Source: Lepidodermella squamata | Lineage: Eukaryota; Gastrotricha | Direction: 5' to 3' | Assembly (NCBI GenBank): GCA_047495785.1 | Contig: JBLDXI010000019.1 | Span: 1,240,001-1,304,000, forward strand | DNA length: 64,000 nucleotides | Shown here: positions 23,316 through 33,991 of the stretch, piece by piece | Layout of the letters: each line of letters starts with the position of its first letter | Position numbering within the stretch: position 1 is the stretch's first letter | Program-made: the position numbers and the translations under genes | Notes under the pieces: model-generated | Databases searched by the model: none | Seen by the model: only the letters and a program-made list of their open reading frames with translations | What the model was told of the DNA's origin: nothing

Positions 23316-23893
23316 ATGAGTGAACCCGTGGAATGGACAGGTGATGACGAAAAATTCATGAGAGAAGCTTTAGAAGAGGCGAAAGTTGCTTTGCAGGAGG
23401 GCGAAGTTCCTGTGGGTTGTGTCATGGTAGACCTTGATACTGGAAAAATAATCGCAAGGGGCCACAACAAGGTGAACGAGACTTGCGATCCTACTCGTCA
23501 TGCTGAATTTGAAGCATTAGACTCACTTGAGTATCCGATGATTCAGAAACTCAGGGTGTATGTCACATGCGAGCCTTGCTGCATGTGTGCGCCGGCTTTG
23601 CGCTACGCTAATGTTGTTGATGTTACTTACGGGTGAGATATGAGACAATGGTTCTAGTTGAAATGCTGAATCTTTTCCCATCTAGTTGTTCTAATGATCG
23701 ATTTGGCGGCTGCGGAACAGTGTCTTCATCGGGTACTGTTCCTCTACTAGGAATTTCGGACGATAAATTCACTCTTATCCCGCCTCTAAACATCCGGAAG
23801 GGGCTATTCGCCGAAGAAGCTGTTCAGCTACTCCAGAAATTTTATAAACAGGATAATCTCATGGCACCTCCAGAGAAGAGAAAGCGAAAATAA
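23316..23893 (+). CDS. ADAT2: tRNA-specific adenosine deaminase subunit 2
   Basis: Catalytic subunit of the ADAT2/ADAT3 enzyme that converts A34 of several tRNA anticodons to inosine. Exons 23316-23632 and 23686-23893 give 174 residues. The deaminase zinc site is complete: H-A-E in PTRHAEFEALD (His ligand and proton-shuttling Glu) and P-C-x2-C in CEPCCMCAPAL. The FGGCGTV segment and the Lys/Arg-rich C-terminus that binds tRNA (EKRKRK) are also seen. I chose the ATG at 23316 instead of the in-frame 23286 because an acceptor lies between them. The stop codon TAA is part of AATAAA. It converges on TEX9, only about 100 bp away. Confidence 0.93.
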
Positions 23894-23991
23894 AAGCCAA
23901 CATTTTTATTGAAAATTTTTGAAATCAACAAATGAGTAAAAGCTGTAAAATTGCCGAAGTGCACGTGAAATCACAGATATTATCGTTTCTT

Positions 23992-25389
23992 TTACGCATC
24001 ATCGCTACCGCCCTCGCCATCATAATCATCATCAGCCACAGTTTCGGGATGCCTTAGTTCACGGTTAGACTGTTGTAGGTTATTGCGCTGTTGATTAGCT
24101 GAAAAGCTCTTTCCTGATGCACCTGCTGGTTTTTTTGAAGCGATAGTGGTTTTGCGTGACCCTGATGATACAGGAGCAGATTCGAAGTTCGACGGATTTG
24201 AAGGTGCCTGTTTGTCCCAGTCGAGTGCTCTAACAAACTCTTCCTCTCTGAATTGTAACAGCCGCGCAGCTTCCAAGTGCAGTTTTTGTCTTTTGAGAAC
24301 GTCGATAAGTTTCAGGCTTTTCTTAAAAGCAGCGATCAACTCAGTTCTTTGCCGTTCCAAGCGGCGCACGTCGCCGGCTAGTTTTTCCGCCTTTCGTGAT
24401 TCGTCAGTACCAGCATCTCGAACCATTGCCCTTGCTTTTGCCAACTCTTGTCTAAGGTGTTCTGCTTCTTCAACTGCTCTGTTCAAACGTACTTCGTGTG
24501 CAGATTTATCGCTTGACGCTTTTTTCTGCTCTCGTTTCGCAGACTCGGCATCACGGCGTACTGCATCCAGAGTTCGCTCTGTAAAATGTATTCAATGTAA
24601 ATTTAACATAAGTAAATCGCGAAAAATTATACCCAATGCGTTTGCCCTAGCTTCGTTGTCATCTGCCATCTTTTTCTGTTTAGTCAAGGTTTGCTGAAGC
24701 GATGCAACTTGTCTAGTTAAGCGACCACGATCCTCATCAGCCTCTTGCAGCTTGGTATTCAGCGTGTCTGCTTCTCTTGACTTCAGCGTGAAATCGTGCT
24801 GGGTCCTATCAAGTTCTTCCTGTAAAACACGAACTTTGGCTTTGAAGAACCTAAGTTGAGCCTCGACGCTCATTTGGTTAGCTGTGGCTGGAATAGCTCC
24901 GTTCAAATCCATGTCGTCGTCCTCGGCGGGTAAGGTGAGAGCTCTCGCGGGCGGGGCGGACTTCCTGCCAGCACTGGGGTGTGAAGTGGCTTCACTGCTG
25001 CGAGTTTCAGCTATTGACCTTTCAGTTGCACTCATCAAAACGCGTCTGTTTGGTACGGTACGGATGGAATCAAAATCGTCGTTAGCGTCATTGCCAACGT
25101 CGATGTCTACATCAACGTTGGCCATCAAAGAATTTCCTTCGGTGGCCGGTTTGTTCTGTGCCCTTCCAATACCGCTATTTTCCTCATTACGCTGGTAGGG
25201 TTTATCTGATAGCATAGCTTCATGTTTGCGCTTGAAAAAAGAGAAATACGATGTTATTCACATTAGGCAATATAAATTTACCAGCATTTGCTCCGCCTCC
25301 TGCATCAATATCGCCGTTTTTTGCTCCATCTCCTCATTCATTCGTCGGTATTCCATCTCGCGTTGTTGCAAATTCGACAAGTGAGCCAT
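23992..25389 (-). CDS. TEX9: TEX9-like coiled-coil protein
   Basis: Exons 25389-25282, 25230-24633 and 24578-23992 give 430 residues. An N-terminal heptad stretch (LQQREMEYRRMNEEMEQKTAILMQEAEQML) is followed by a disordered acidic/Ser-rich linker (about residues 45-140). A long coiled coil follows, then the TEX9-type C-terminal motif KSLKLIDVLKRQKLHLEAARLLQFREEEFVRALDW, which is the part that supports the name. The tail is Ser/Asn-rich and acidic. TEX9 is linked to centriolar satellites and cilia/sperm in animals; that is family knowledge, not seen here. AATAAA for this gene lies about 85 nt past the stop and overlaps the ADAT2 3' region on the other strand. Confidence 0.75.
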
Positions 25390-27530
25390 TTCTAAGTTTT
25401 TTTACGCAAACTTGAAACCTAATAGATAAGAGAATACAGATGAGCTATCGTTATTACTGATGCGATGACTTCGGCTCTAGGCGTATGAGAACATTCAATT
25501 TCTTGATGTTTCTACAAAACAGAGTTGGGAGTAAATTCAAGGATGGCCAAGTAAAACCCCACGAGTGGGCAATTGTTGGATTTCCAAAGAAAAGGAATGA
25601 TGTCTAATAGGTTGATTATGAATAACAGGTCAATCTTGAGGAATGCTATAATTTTTCTGGAATATAACGGCGACTACGAGAACTACAGGTATTAGAAATG
25701 TGCACTGTATGCCACTTTCAGAGAGTAATTGTTTCAGGCGATTCGCGAAATGGCACACTTCAGAGAAAGTCAGGAGACAGCTGTGGCTATGCAGTCAGCA
25801 ATTTCGCTAATGAATTGTGGACATTTTATACTTAGATTCGGGACATCAGTACCTCGACGTAGGCTATCCAACGGTATCCCACTTCCCACTCATCATTTCG
25901 CTGGAAATAGTTTGTCAGTTTTAGGCATGTCAAATATCAAGGTCCTACAATCTGACAGTCTACACCAGTGATGCGCTCTACACTAAAACTGCGCAAGATT
26001 CACCGCACATAAGTATTTGAAGCGTGAACGTGTCTACCAGGCTGCGGTAGGCGGTGGAAGTAGTAGATTCTAAATGCTAACCGTTGGATAGCTGCTCAGC
26101 TTAACGCCAAGCCACCAGCTAACCAGCTCCAAGCCTCGAGAAGCCTCGAGCTTTTCCCGCGGCTCAAGGGCGGCAGAAGACGCGTAACTTATAACTACCT
26201 TTTGAAATTATTCAATATAATTGTGTTAGCAAAGAATACTTGTCGGATCCTCTCAGTAATAAAAAGATTGAAAAACAAAAATCTCGACAAAAAGCGGCGT
26301 CTTTTTCGCCGAGGTTGAGCCCCAGCTGATGCGGTGAGGGGTTATTAGCGGGATGAGGGATGAGGGAAGAGTTTTTTGTGGAACCATTATCGGAGACAAG
26401 CAGCTTAAGCAATGGCGAAGATGTGGAGTCGCAAGGGAGCCGGGCTACCTCGAGTCTTTATTCTAGGAAATGGAATCTGGGCGTCTGGTGCCCCTGCAAA
26501 GTTGTCTTGAAGATATTTAGAGTTTTGACGAGTTGCGCTCTTGTGTTGAACTATTTGAAGCTCTCCGATGCTACTGATATAGATAAAACCATCGATCGAT
26601 TTAAAGCTCGGAGCTTGCGTGGCTTGTTGTATTTTTTCTTCAGATGAACATTCAACGTTCTTTAAGAGGTTAATTTCGAATTTCGAATGGATCGCTGTTC
26701 AATTTAAATCAGGTTTTGGACTGCGGTGCGCTGTGCACCCCTAGGTAAACAAGTTATCAGCTCGACTGCGAGATAGCCAGTTATAGGTTAAAGGTTATAG
26801 CTGCGCTGCGTTTTTAACTCTTAACTGAAGGCTTTGTGTTATTTCGTCGGCAAAACCGGCGCTCCCCTCGAAAGGCCCAATGGATAGCCATTATTCGGGC
26901 CTATGTCTCAGAGCTCCCTCCCAGTGCTTCTCTCTCTTAACTCTTACCTCTCTGAAGGCTCCTCACTAAGGCCAGGCTACTTTTACATGGCACATGGCAA
27001 GAAAGAAATGATGTATTGTGATGAACCTTCGACGCTGTAATTCTTCTGGTGAGCCGTCTGAGCAGACTCTTAAGTAAAGCATGCGACTCTTTGAGAAGTA
27101 TGCTCGAATATTGGCTTATCTCTGAGAAGAAACCCTGTGAGAGAGTGGTTTTATCAACGAAATTGTAAAAGTGGCTAGTGGAGACTGTAAACTGAAAACT
27201 GGAGGATCCTATGACCTTAAATGGCACCTGTATTTTAGTTTCCTCCATCTCGGTGCGCATGCGGCTTTGAGGCATGGTTCCGATCAATCCCAAAATTCCA
27301 AGCCGGGAGAGGCGAATGGGAAAGAATGACGCATCTTTCACTTGATATGGTGTTCTTTTGACATTTGATTTTTCAAGTCTTGGATTGTGCACCCAATCTA
27401 CTTTTAAGATAGTGGGAAAGATTTATCGATGAAAACTCTTACCACTGGAAAAGGAGGAGAGTGCCATCAACTTTTTAGATTATTTAGCGTGATCTTTTCA
27501 CCCCGAAATTTTGGCAATCTACGGTTTACG
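25390..27530. other. Gene-poor region upstream of TEX9
   Basis: About 2.1 kb with no supportable gene. ORFs at 25729-25971, 26360-26647 and 26937-27392 (minus) lack recognisable domains and codon bias. Composition shifts locally to GC-rich around 26080-26170 and 26730-26900, and a CCTCGAGAAG duplication occurs near 26135-26155. This patchiness resembles old repeat debris. Nothing else is identified. Confidence 0.5.
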
Positions 27531-28021
27531 GGGAAATCGGCACTCATTTACTTTTGGTAGGGGTTGATAAAATCACCAAGTAATTTCACTATTATATTAG
27601 GGATGTGTTGGGATCCAACCCCGATTTCGTCTTGCGCGTTCGAGCCGGCCCGTCTACCATTTTCTAACACAAGCCCGTAAGCGACGTTTACTGCAAATTG
27701 AACGAATTTGAAAATATCGCTTCACTGCACATGGGCCATCCGAAGTGTTGGCCTCAGCATGGCGGTGAACAATGGAAACCAGTGCTATTGTTGAGAACTT
27801 CGGCTCACAGCACCCGGGCCGCCGGACTTAGGCTGTCCTAGAGTGGACCTCCTAAATCTGGCCATAGTGTAGACCTCGATAACCGCACCTGTGGTCATCG
27901 CTCTTCGGGCTCGGGTATGCCGGGCACGTTTCGGACTTCCGCCCTCAGCATTTCACTAATATATTAGTGATAATAGTGATTTTATCGATTCCTACCAAAA
28001 GTAAAGGAGTCCCGGGAAATC
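27531..28021. mobile_element. Non-autonomous DNA transposon (MITE) with long TIRs and 8-bp target duplication
   Basis: Terminal inverted repeats 27539-27576 and 27976-28013 match at about 33 of 38 positions (left end GGCACTC..., inverted right end GGGACTC..., then a shared TTTACTTTTGGTAGG core and GATAAAATCAC). They are flanked exactly by the direct repeat GGGAAATC (27531-27538 and 28014-28021), an 8-bp target duplication. The interior (about 400 bp) encodes no protein and contains a second AT-rich inverted piece next to each arm. Ends beginning GG with 8-bp duplications fit Merlin-type elements; other 8-bp-TSD superfamilies cannot be excluded. Confidence 0.75.
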
Positions 28022-28365
28022 AAATTCAGACATTTCGTGTTTAGACACCATTCCATGATATTTTGCACATTCGGTATGTAGAATTGCAAATAATAACCAT
28101 TGATGTTTCAAGGTAAGAGTAGTAGAAGGGCAATTCTGGTTGTCCCCAAGTCCCAAGTTACGGGAACTTATACAAAGTAGCCAAACGATTCAACTGGTCT
28201 ACCGCGCTTACCAAAACATTACCAACATTTGGCAAACTGTTTCCTCAAATGAGTGATAACAAAAATTTGCTGTCTTTTTGGACTACCACTACAACGTTAA
28301 CCACAATTTAACGTAGCTGGTTAAATTGACGTGCGTTTTCTGTTCCTAATATAGAGTTTACCACA

Positions 28366-29338
28366 ATGATGTTGGCCAATGTGATTGGTCGCGCTGGAAA
28401 CCTGCGCGTTGTGGCTACTCGTGTCACACTGCCTCTTCGCGTTCCATCAGCGACTTTGGCTTCTGCGGTTACCAAGGTTCAAGAGGGAACCATGGACGAC
28501 GTTCGCGCTCAAGTTGAGCGTTGGGAGAAAGTGCACAACACTTATTTCGGCCCTGAGCGCGACACGAAAAACTTCCCTCTGTACAAAGCGCCCGAAACAA
28601 GCCCAGCCACTCGCATGGGATTCATCCCTGAATCGTTCTTCAACTTTTTCTATCCCAAAACCGGTGTCACTGGACCTTATTTATTTTTGGGCGGTGCGTT
28701 GACCTTCCTCCTCGGCAAGGAAATCTGGGTCGTCGACCACTACTTCCCTGAGGTTGTCAGCTTCACCATCATGGTCTACATCATTCAACGCAAATTCGGT
28801 AAACAAATCGCTGGTTTCTTCGATGACTCCCGTGACGTAATTTATATCGTTTACCGATAAGAGCTTTGGTTCAGTTGTTTATGTTACAGAATTTGATCCG
28901 TGGAGCTTATTTGGACCCTCTCCAGGAAGCCAAGAAAGTCGCAGCCTCGAAAATCGACGGCATGCAGCGCTATGTTGAACAGCAGTCTGAATACCGTCGC
29001 TATTTGTACGCGGCCATGAAGGAGCAAGTTTTGTTGAACCTCGAGGCGACCTACCGCGAACGCCTCGCTAGCGTGAACAAGGCCGTCGTCAAGCGCTTGG
29101 ACTACCAGGTGAGTACTGGCTTATAATTTATCTGTGAATCGTTGATTTTTAATTGCGATATTTCTGCCAGGCCGAGCGCGAGGCTGTTCGCCGCCGTGCT
29201 GAACAAGAGCACATGGTTCAATGGATTGTCAGCCAGGTCAACAAGGCAATTACTCCTCAGCTTGAAAAAGACGCCGTCTCACAGTGTATCGCCAACCTGC
29301 GCACCATGGCTGCGAAGACCCGGCAGGCAACCGCCTAA
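28366..29338 (+). CDS. ATP5PB: Mitochondrial ATP synthase peripheral stalk subunit b
   Basis: Subunit b of the F1Fo ATP synthase stator, inner mitochondrial membrane. Exons 28366-28836, 28890-29108 and 29171-29338 give 285 residues. An Arg-rich, acid-free N-terminus is a mitochondrial presequence. FPLYKAPE and a glycine-containing region precede a membrane hairpin ([17 protein letters not shown] ... [16 protein letters not shown]). The rest is a long charged helix ([13 protein letters not shown] ... [24 protein letters not shown]) that forms the stalk. Codon use is more GC3-biased than neighbouring genes, as expected for a highly expressed gene. Leader acceptor cctaatatag is about 11 nt before the ATG. 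Confidence 0.96.
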
Positions 29339-29740
29339 TAATTAGTTGAACGATTTGGCTGATAAAAAACACAACAATAGGGAAAAACGTGAAATTTATT
29401 GCGTAGCTAAAATATGACCGTAATACGCGTGTTGTATCAACTGCCGAAGATTCAGAGAGATTTAGCGAAATCAAGTCCCCTCGACTTCTATTAATAAGAT
29501 TGAAAACACTGCATCCTGATAAAACCCGTGCGAAATAACCTGTTGTAGCTGAATTGCTTCGAATAAACCATGAATGATGGTGATTGTGCATTTCTTTTTA
29601 TCGCATTAATTCCCTAGGAAGGTGTCAATATCCGATGTGAAAGACTTCTATAGAAACGCTCGTTTGCGCTGAGTACACACAGTAATTTTGCGAGTTTCCC
29701 TTTCACAGAGCAAGAATGATATTTTTATTACCCATAAAAA
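29339..29740 (+). other. Gap between ATP5PB and the ankyrin-repeat gene
   Basis: About 400 bp, holding the ATP5PB 3' UTR and a U/C-rich acceptor (tttccctttcacag) about 24 nt before the next ATG. No other feature is seen; the minus-strand ORF at 29250-29591 mostly mirrors the last ATP5PB exon. Confidence 0.5.
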
Positions 29741-30415
29741 ATGCGCAAATATAAAGTAAATTGCTTTGAATATCGTCGGCTCGCAGCTTACCTACGAGAG
29801 TCAGCAAAATTAGGCGATTTCGAGTCAGCCGCTGAATTTCTTCGAACTGGAGCTGATCCCAACGCGAAAGATCCTAATGGATGGACAGCCCTGGCATTAG
29901 CATGCAATTACGGTCATAGCAATATTGCAAAGCTGTTGATCACCGCAGGAGCAGATATGAACTCGAGGAATGTTTTCGGGTATACCCCGTTGATAATGGC
30001 TTCATTTTATGGCGACATTGAGACTATGAATATTTTGGTGTTGAGATCCGCCTTAATCGACGCCCGTGATTTGACAGGTAAAAATACGTTTCTTTGATTT
30101 TTAGGTTTTAACCTCGCAAATTTGATCAAACAATTTACAGGTATGACTGCGTTGATGTGGTCGGCAAGATACGGCCATGCAGGTGCAATCAAGCTCCTCC
30201 TGAAAGCTGGAGCGAAAATAAATTTAGTCGATCAATGCAGCTGGACGGCATTATCTTGGGCCTCGTATTACAGCCACGCGGAAGCGATCAGGGCTTTACT
30301 AGATGCAGGAGCCGACGCTGACATAGAGACTACATCGCACGCCAAACCTTTGGACATTGCTCCGAGTCCAGTAATTAAGCACTTTCTTGAACCGTATACC
30401 GCACTCAAACATTGA
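29741..30415 (+). CDS. Short ankyrin-repeat protein
   Basis: Exons 29741-30077 and 30141-30415 join in phase to 203 residues made almost entirely of ankyrin repeats: GDFESAAEFLRTGADPNAKDPNGWTALALACNYGH, a second starting SNIAKLLITAGADMNSRN, a third YTPLIMASFYGD, a fourth MTALMWSARYGHAGAIKLLLKAGA and a fifth SWTALSWASYYSHAEAIRALLDAGAD. No other domain, signal peptide or membrane segment is present. Many ankyrin proteins have this architecture, so no orthologue is named. AATAAA follows the stop within five bases. Confidence 0.8.
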
Positions 30416-33400
30416 TGAATAAAATATACACTTACATTCACAAATGCAATGAATTTATGAAGCTTTAGTTTTGTCCAGTGGCCTAATTGCTCGAATGACA
30501 AATGACAAGTGAACAGCGGGTAAATTGCTATAATGGTCATCCAGGGTAAATGGTCAATTTTCGAAGTTTCGCATTAAATAATCCTAGTATTTTATCCTCG
30601 CATACCCGAAGATTTTTTTATTTTATCGAATATTGCCTGAGTTTTTAATGATTTAGTTAAAAAGCCTTCCACTTTTGAACAAAATCATTACAAATTCAGA
30701 ATCATCAATCTTGTGGGTCAATATTCGGTTTGTAGCTTGGTGCGAAAATATTTAAAATGGAAGAAAACTACCGTTTTAGCAAAGCAAAGAATCTATTTAA
30801 AAAACCGTCGATTTGTTCGGCTGAGGTGGCTGAGCCTGGATCTCCAAAATGCATGGGACATAGGCACTCAATGGGATTTTGACGCACCGACTAACACGAC
30901 GTAAGAAAAAACTGCTGAGATCTTGAAACCAAATACCTACTAGGAAATCGATGTCAGAATCCAGATCGTGCTGGAATCTTTGCTGAACTGCGAGAGAACA
31001 GATAAGATCGTTATTTCATCGGGCATAACTGCTTCCAATGTCCTTATTCGAATAATAATCAGTTATAATTATCATTGCAAATTTTACCATTCATGCTCTT
31101 TTGATTCGAATCTTACCGGACAAGCCTAGAAATATAACGGATACACATTCTCGGAGTTTCTTTTAGTTATGCCGCATTAATTGTCAAACTCTGCGAAGGA
31201 AACGAGGTTGGATTCTTGGCATGAATTACTAAATAATAGTATCTGTAAATCATTTCGCAGTTAGAAACAAGAGTGTCGAAGATATACAGTAGCGATATAG
31301 TGGGCAGATCTATCAATCATCATTCATACTACGCCATAAAATTCTTCGCCGAAAGGATTTTGTACTCTTGCTATTCGTTTACTCACCAATCAAATCGTGA
31401 AAAAAACAGATAAAACAGCGGTGAGCACGGGTAGAATCGAACTGTCTTCGGCGTTCTCCCTCGCTCTTTTGCGTTTCGGAAAAGACAGAGAAATGATGAG
31501 TGTTATTGCAAATCTGCGAAGATGTAAACAGGAGTCGCAAACACTGCGTTCGGTATAAATGCCGTGGGTGAGTAAATATTGCGATTCTTCGCACAACGCA
31601 AATTACGGCAATAGAAAATACCATTAACTGATTGTGGCCGTTTTTGCAACTCATCGCAGTCTATAAGGGATGGTACTTATTTTTTAATAATAAATACTGA
31701 TACAAGATACCAGTCTTTCATTGTAGTGCGTTGTTATCATACTTCTTTGACAGATGCATATATAAAATAAATGGCTCGTGGAAATACTTGCCCGATAACC
31801 GTTGTTGTTATCGTCTAGCGCCGAAAAATAAGCTTTCAGATCAAAGATCCCAGCCGACTCGCCTGCAACGCAAGGCCGATACCACAAAAAGACTACCGTT
31901 CCACTCTTGAAGTATTCGAGCCAGCCATTAAGTCCTTCAGAGATACACTTGGCCTTACCATTATAGGTGCAATGACTCTTGAAGAACGATACTTCATGTG
32001 GTCGATCAAAAGTCACCCTTTTCATATTTGCTATATTTTTGCATCTTTGATGTAACTTTATATCAAATTTGTATATCGCAGAGCACATGAATCCTTTATT
32101 TCGGAAGCAGCCTAGAGTGCATGCATGAAGAAAACACTATGGAGAGTCGGAAGCGATTTTTCTTGGCTGCTGTTTCGTTCCAATATGTTTACTCTTTGTA
32201 ATTACATTCGCGAGACATTTGACACCCCATCCAGGCTTTTCACGGGCCTTTCTAGCCTTTGATAATGCACATCTCAGCGAGTCAACCGGCTTTTACACAT
32301 ATTAGGATCTACAAATGAAATCAGTTTAGGAAATATCAGGTCTAATTAATTTTCGATTCGTCGTCTGGATCTGTATATTCGATAAGTGATCTCGGACATG
32401 AATGCAGAATTTCTACATTCTACATTATAGCTATTATATGTCTGATAGTGATTTTATGACTCACTACGACATTTGTACCCAAAAATCGCCTTTCGCTCTA
32501 TATTTCTCGTATATAGCCCGTTTCCCGGGTAAAATATAAGCTTCTGTGAATCCCCTTCAGCGCAATTTAGCTATTTCCGCGTATGTATTTGAAGAATACG
32601 TGTATGTTGACATAACATTATGTTCGATTATTTATTTCTTACGTGGATAAAATTCTCGTGTAAAGAGCCAACAAATTATTTTCAGCTACGGTATTTACAA
32701 TGTGCAGGTACAATAGTAGGTACAACGTCGTATTTTTCTTGGACAATTTTTGTGTATATATTTTTCTTACAAATGTTGACCATTTCTGATAATAAATGGC
32801 TGTGCATCCGATCGCTTCATTTACTAGAAGCCAACAACGGGCAGATTCATCAGGAAAAGTTTCGAATTGCGGTTCTTTACCACCAATGCAAACCTGACAA
32901 GCTCCTCTTTGCAAAATTTAAAATTTTCCATGTAACTTTCTATCGCTTTTATGCGATCATGCTTTGCGCTTTTGTCCATCTAGGGAAAGTCGGGGCGCCA
33001 GTCGAGTATCAAAAAATTACGCGTTTTTCGCACTATTAGTGTTATTCTTACTAAAACGCAACGAAAGGCATAAAATTTTATCGTAAAAAAAACGGAAGCG
33101 CTTCTATCACTTATTCATTCTATTGTTGTTTACACATGCGTATATGTCGAACGCAAAAGACGCGACGGCGAAAATTCAAAATATAAGATACATTTACATA
33201 GCGCCCATCGAACCACTGCGCACATTATGATTGGTAGAAGCTGCTACTACTACTACACTCGAAATTGCGGCGAAAAGGACTCGTCGTGGCGTGTAGTAGC
33301 ACCCAACGTATTGATTCAACGCAGTCCGAGCCTATAAGTGCCGCATCGGGTTCACGCTGCGTTATTTTGCGCTTGTCTTGTAAAAAATCATCGCGATCCC

Positions 33401-33991
33401 GCTGCCCAGTGGTGTCGCAACCATAATATTGGTATATTATTCCTAATATCACTCGTATTCAGTTCATATAGTTGGCATCTTCCGCCCTACATCGGAAGTT
33501 CATAGTTTTCATAGCGATAAATTAGCAATCATGAAATATCGTATTTATAATCACATCGCCGCCTCTCGATATAGTTACAACATCCGCGAGACATATGGTG
33601 GCTCTTATCTCCTATATAAATATACCGTAAAACGCAAATCGACAAAAATCGTCGCCTTATAGTGTATAAAAAGCCATCGAAAAAACAAACTGATAGGCCT
33701 CGGGTGTATTACAACTGCTTATTTTTAGATTGCTAGACAAAAAAATCATGATTTTATCGTTAACAACGCACAAATTCGAGAAAATTTGCGTGTCCAATAG
33801 TACCATGCCACTTCTCTTCTAATTAGGTCCGAAATTATTATAGACGTCTCGAAAAATATGTTGTTATCAATCAAGCACTTAACATATGGCTGAAAGGGCT
33901 TTTATTATCTCAGAAACCGCCTTATGCCATCTAGGCCAGTCCGAGACTTAAATTCGTTTTTTCTTCACTGAAATAGAGCCATTTTAATTCG
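30416..33991. other. 3.6-kb gene-poor region upstream of the RGK-like gene
   Basis: No gene can be supported. Three longer ORFs (31379-31654 minus, 31684-32088 minus, 32620-33039 plus) have no recognisable domain and no supporting splice signals that I trust. TATA-like elements occur (for example cctatataaata near 33611). A CTACTAC-rich imperfect hairpin is at about 33240-33300. The region may be regulatory DNA and 5' UTR of the downstream GTPase gene. Confidence 0.45.

Noticed and set aside
27280-28300. A protein-coding transposase within the TIR element
   Set aside because: No ORF of useful length or DDE-like motifs; the element is non-autonomous.
31400-31500. Possible tRNA on the minus strand (AGTTCGATTC-like T arm)
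   Set aside because: No pairing acceptor stem or D arm at the required distance.
31684-32088. 134-codon minus ORF with several cysteines
   Set aside because: No signal peptide, no known domain, no clear splice or promoter context; it lies in a region without other coding signs.
32620-33039. 139-codon plus ORF
   Set aside because: Composition is that of AT-rich noncoding DNA (Phe, Tyr, Ile-rich); no homology or leader signals recognised.
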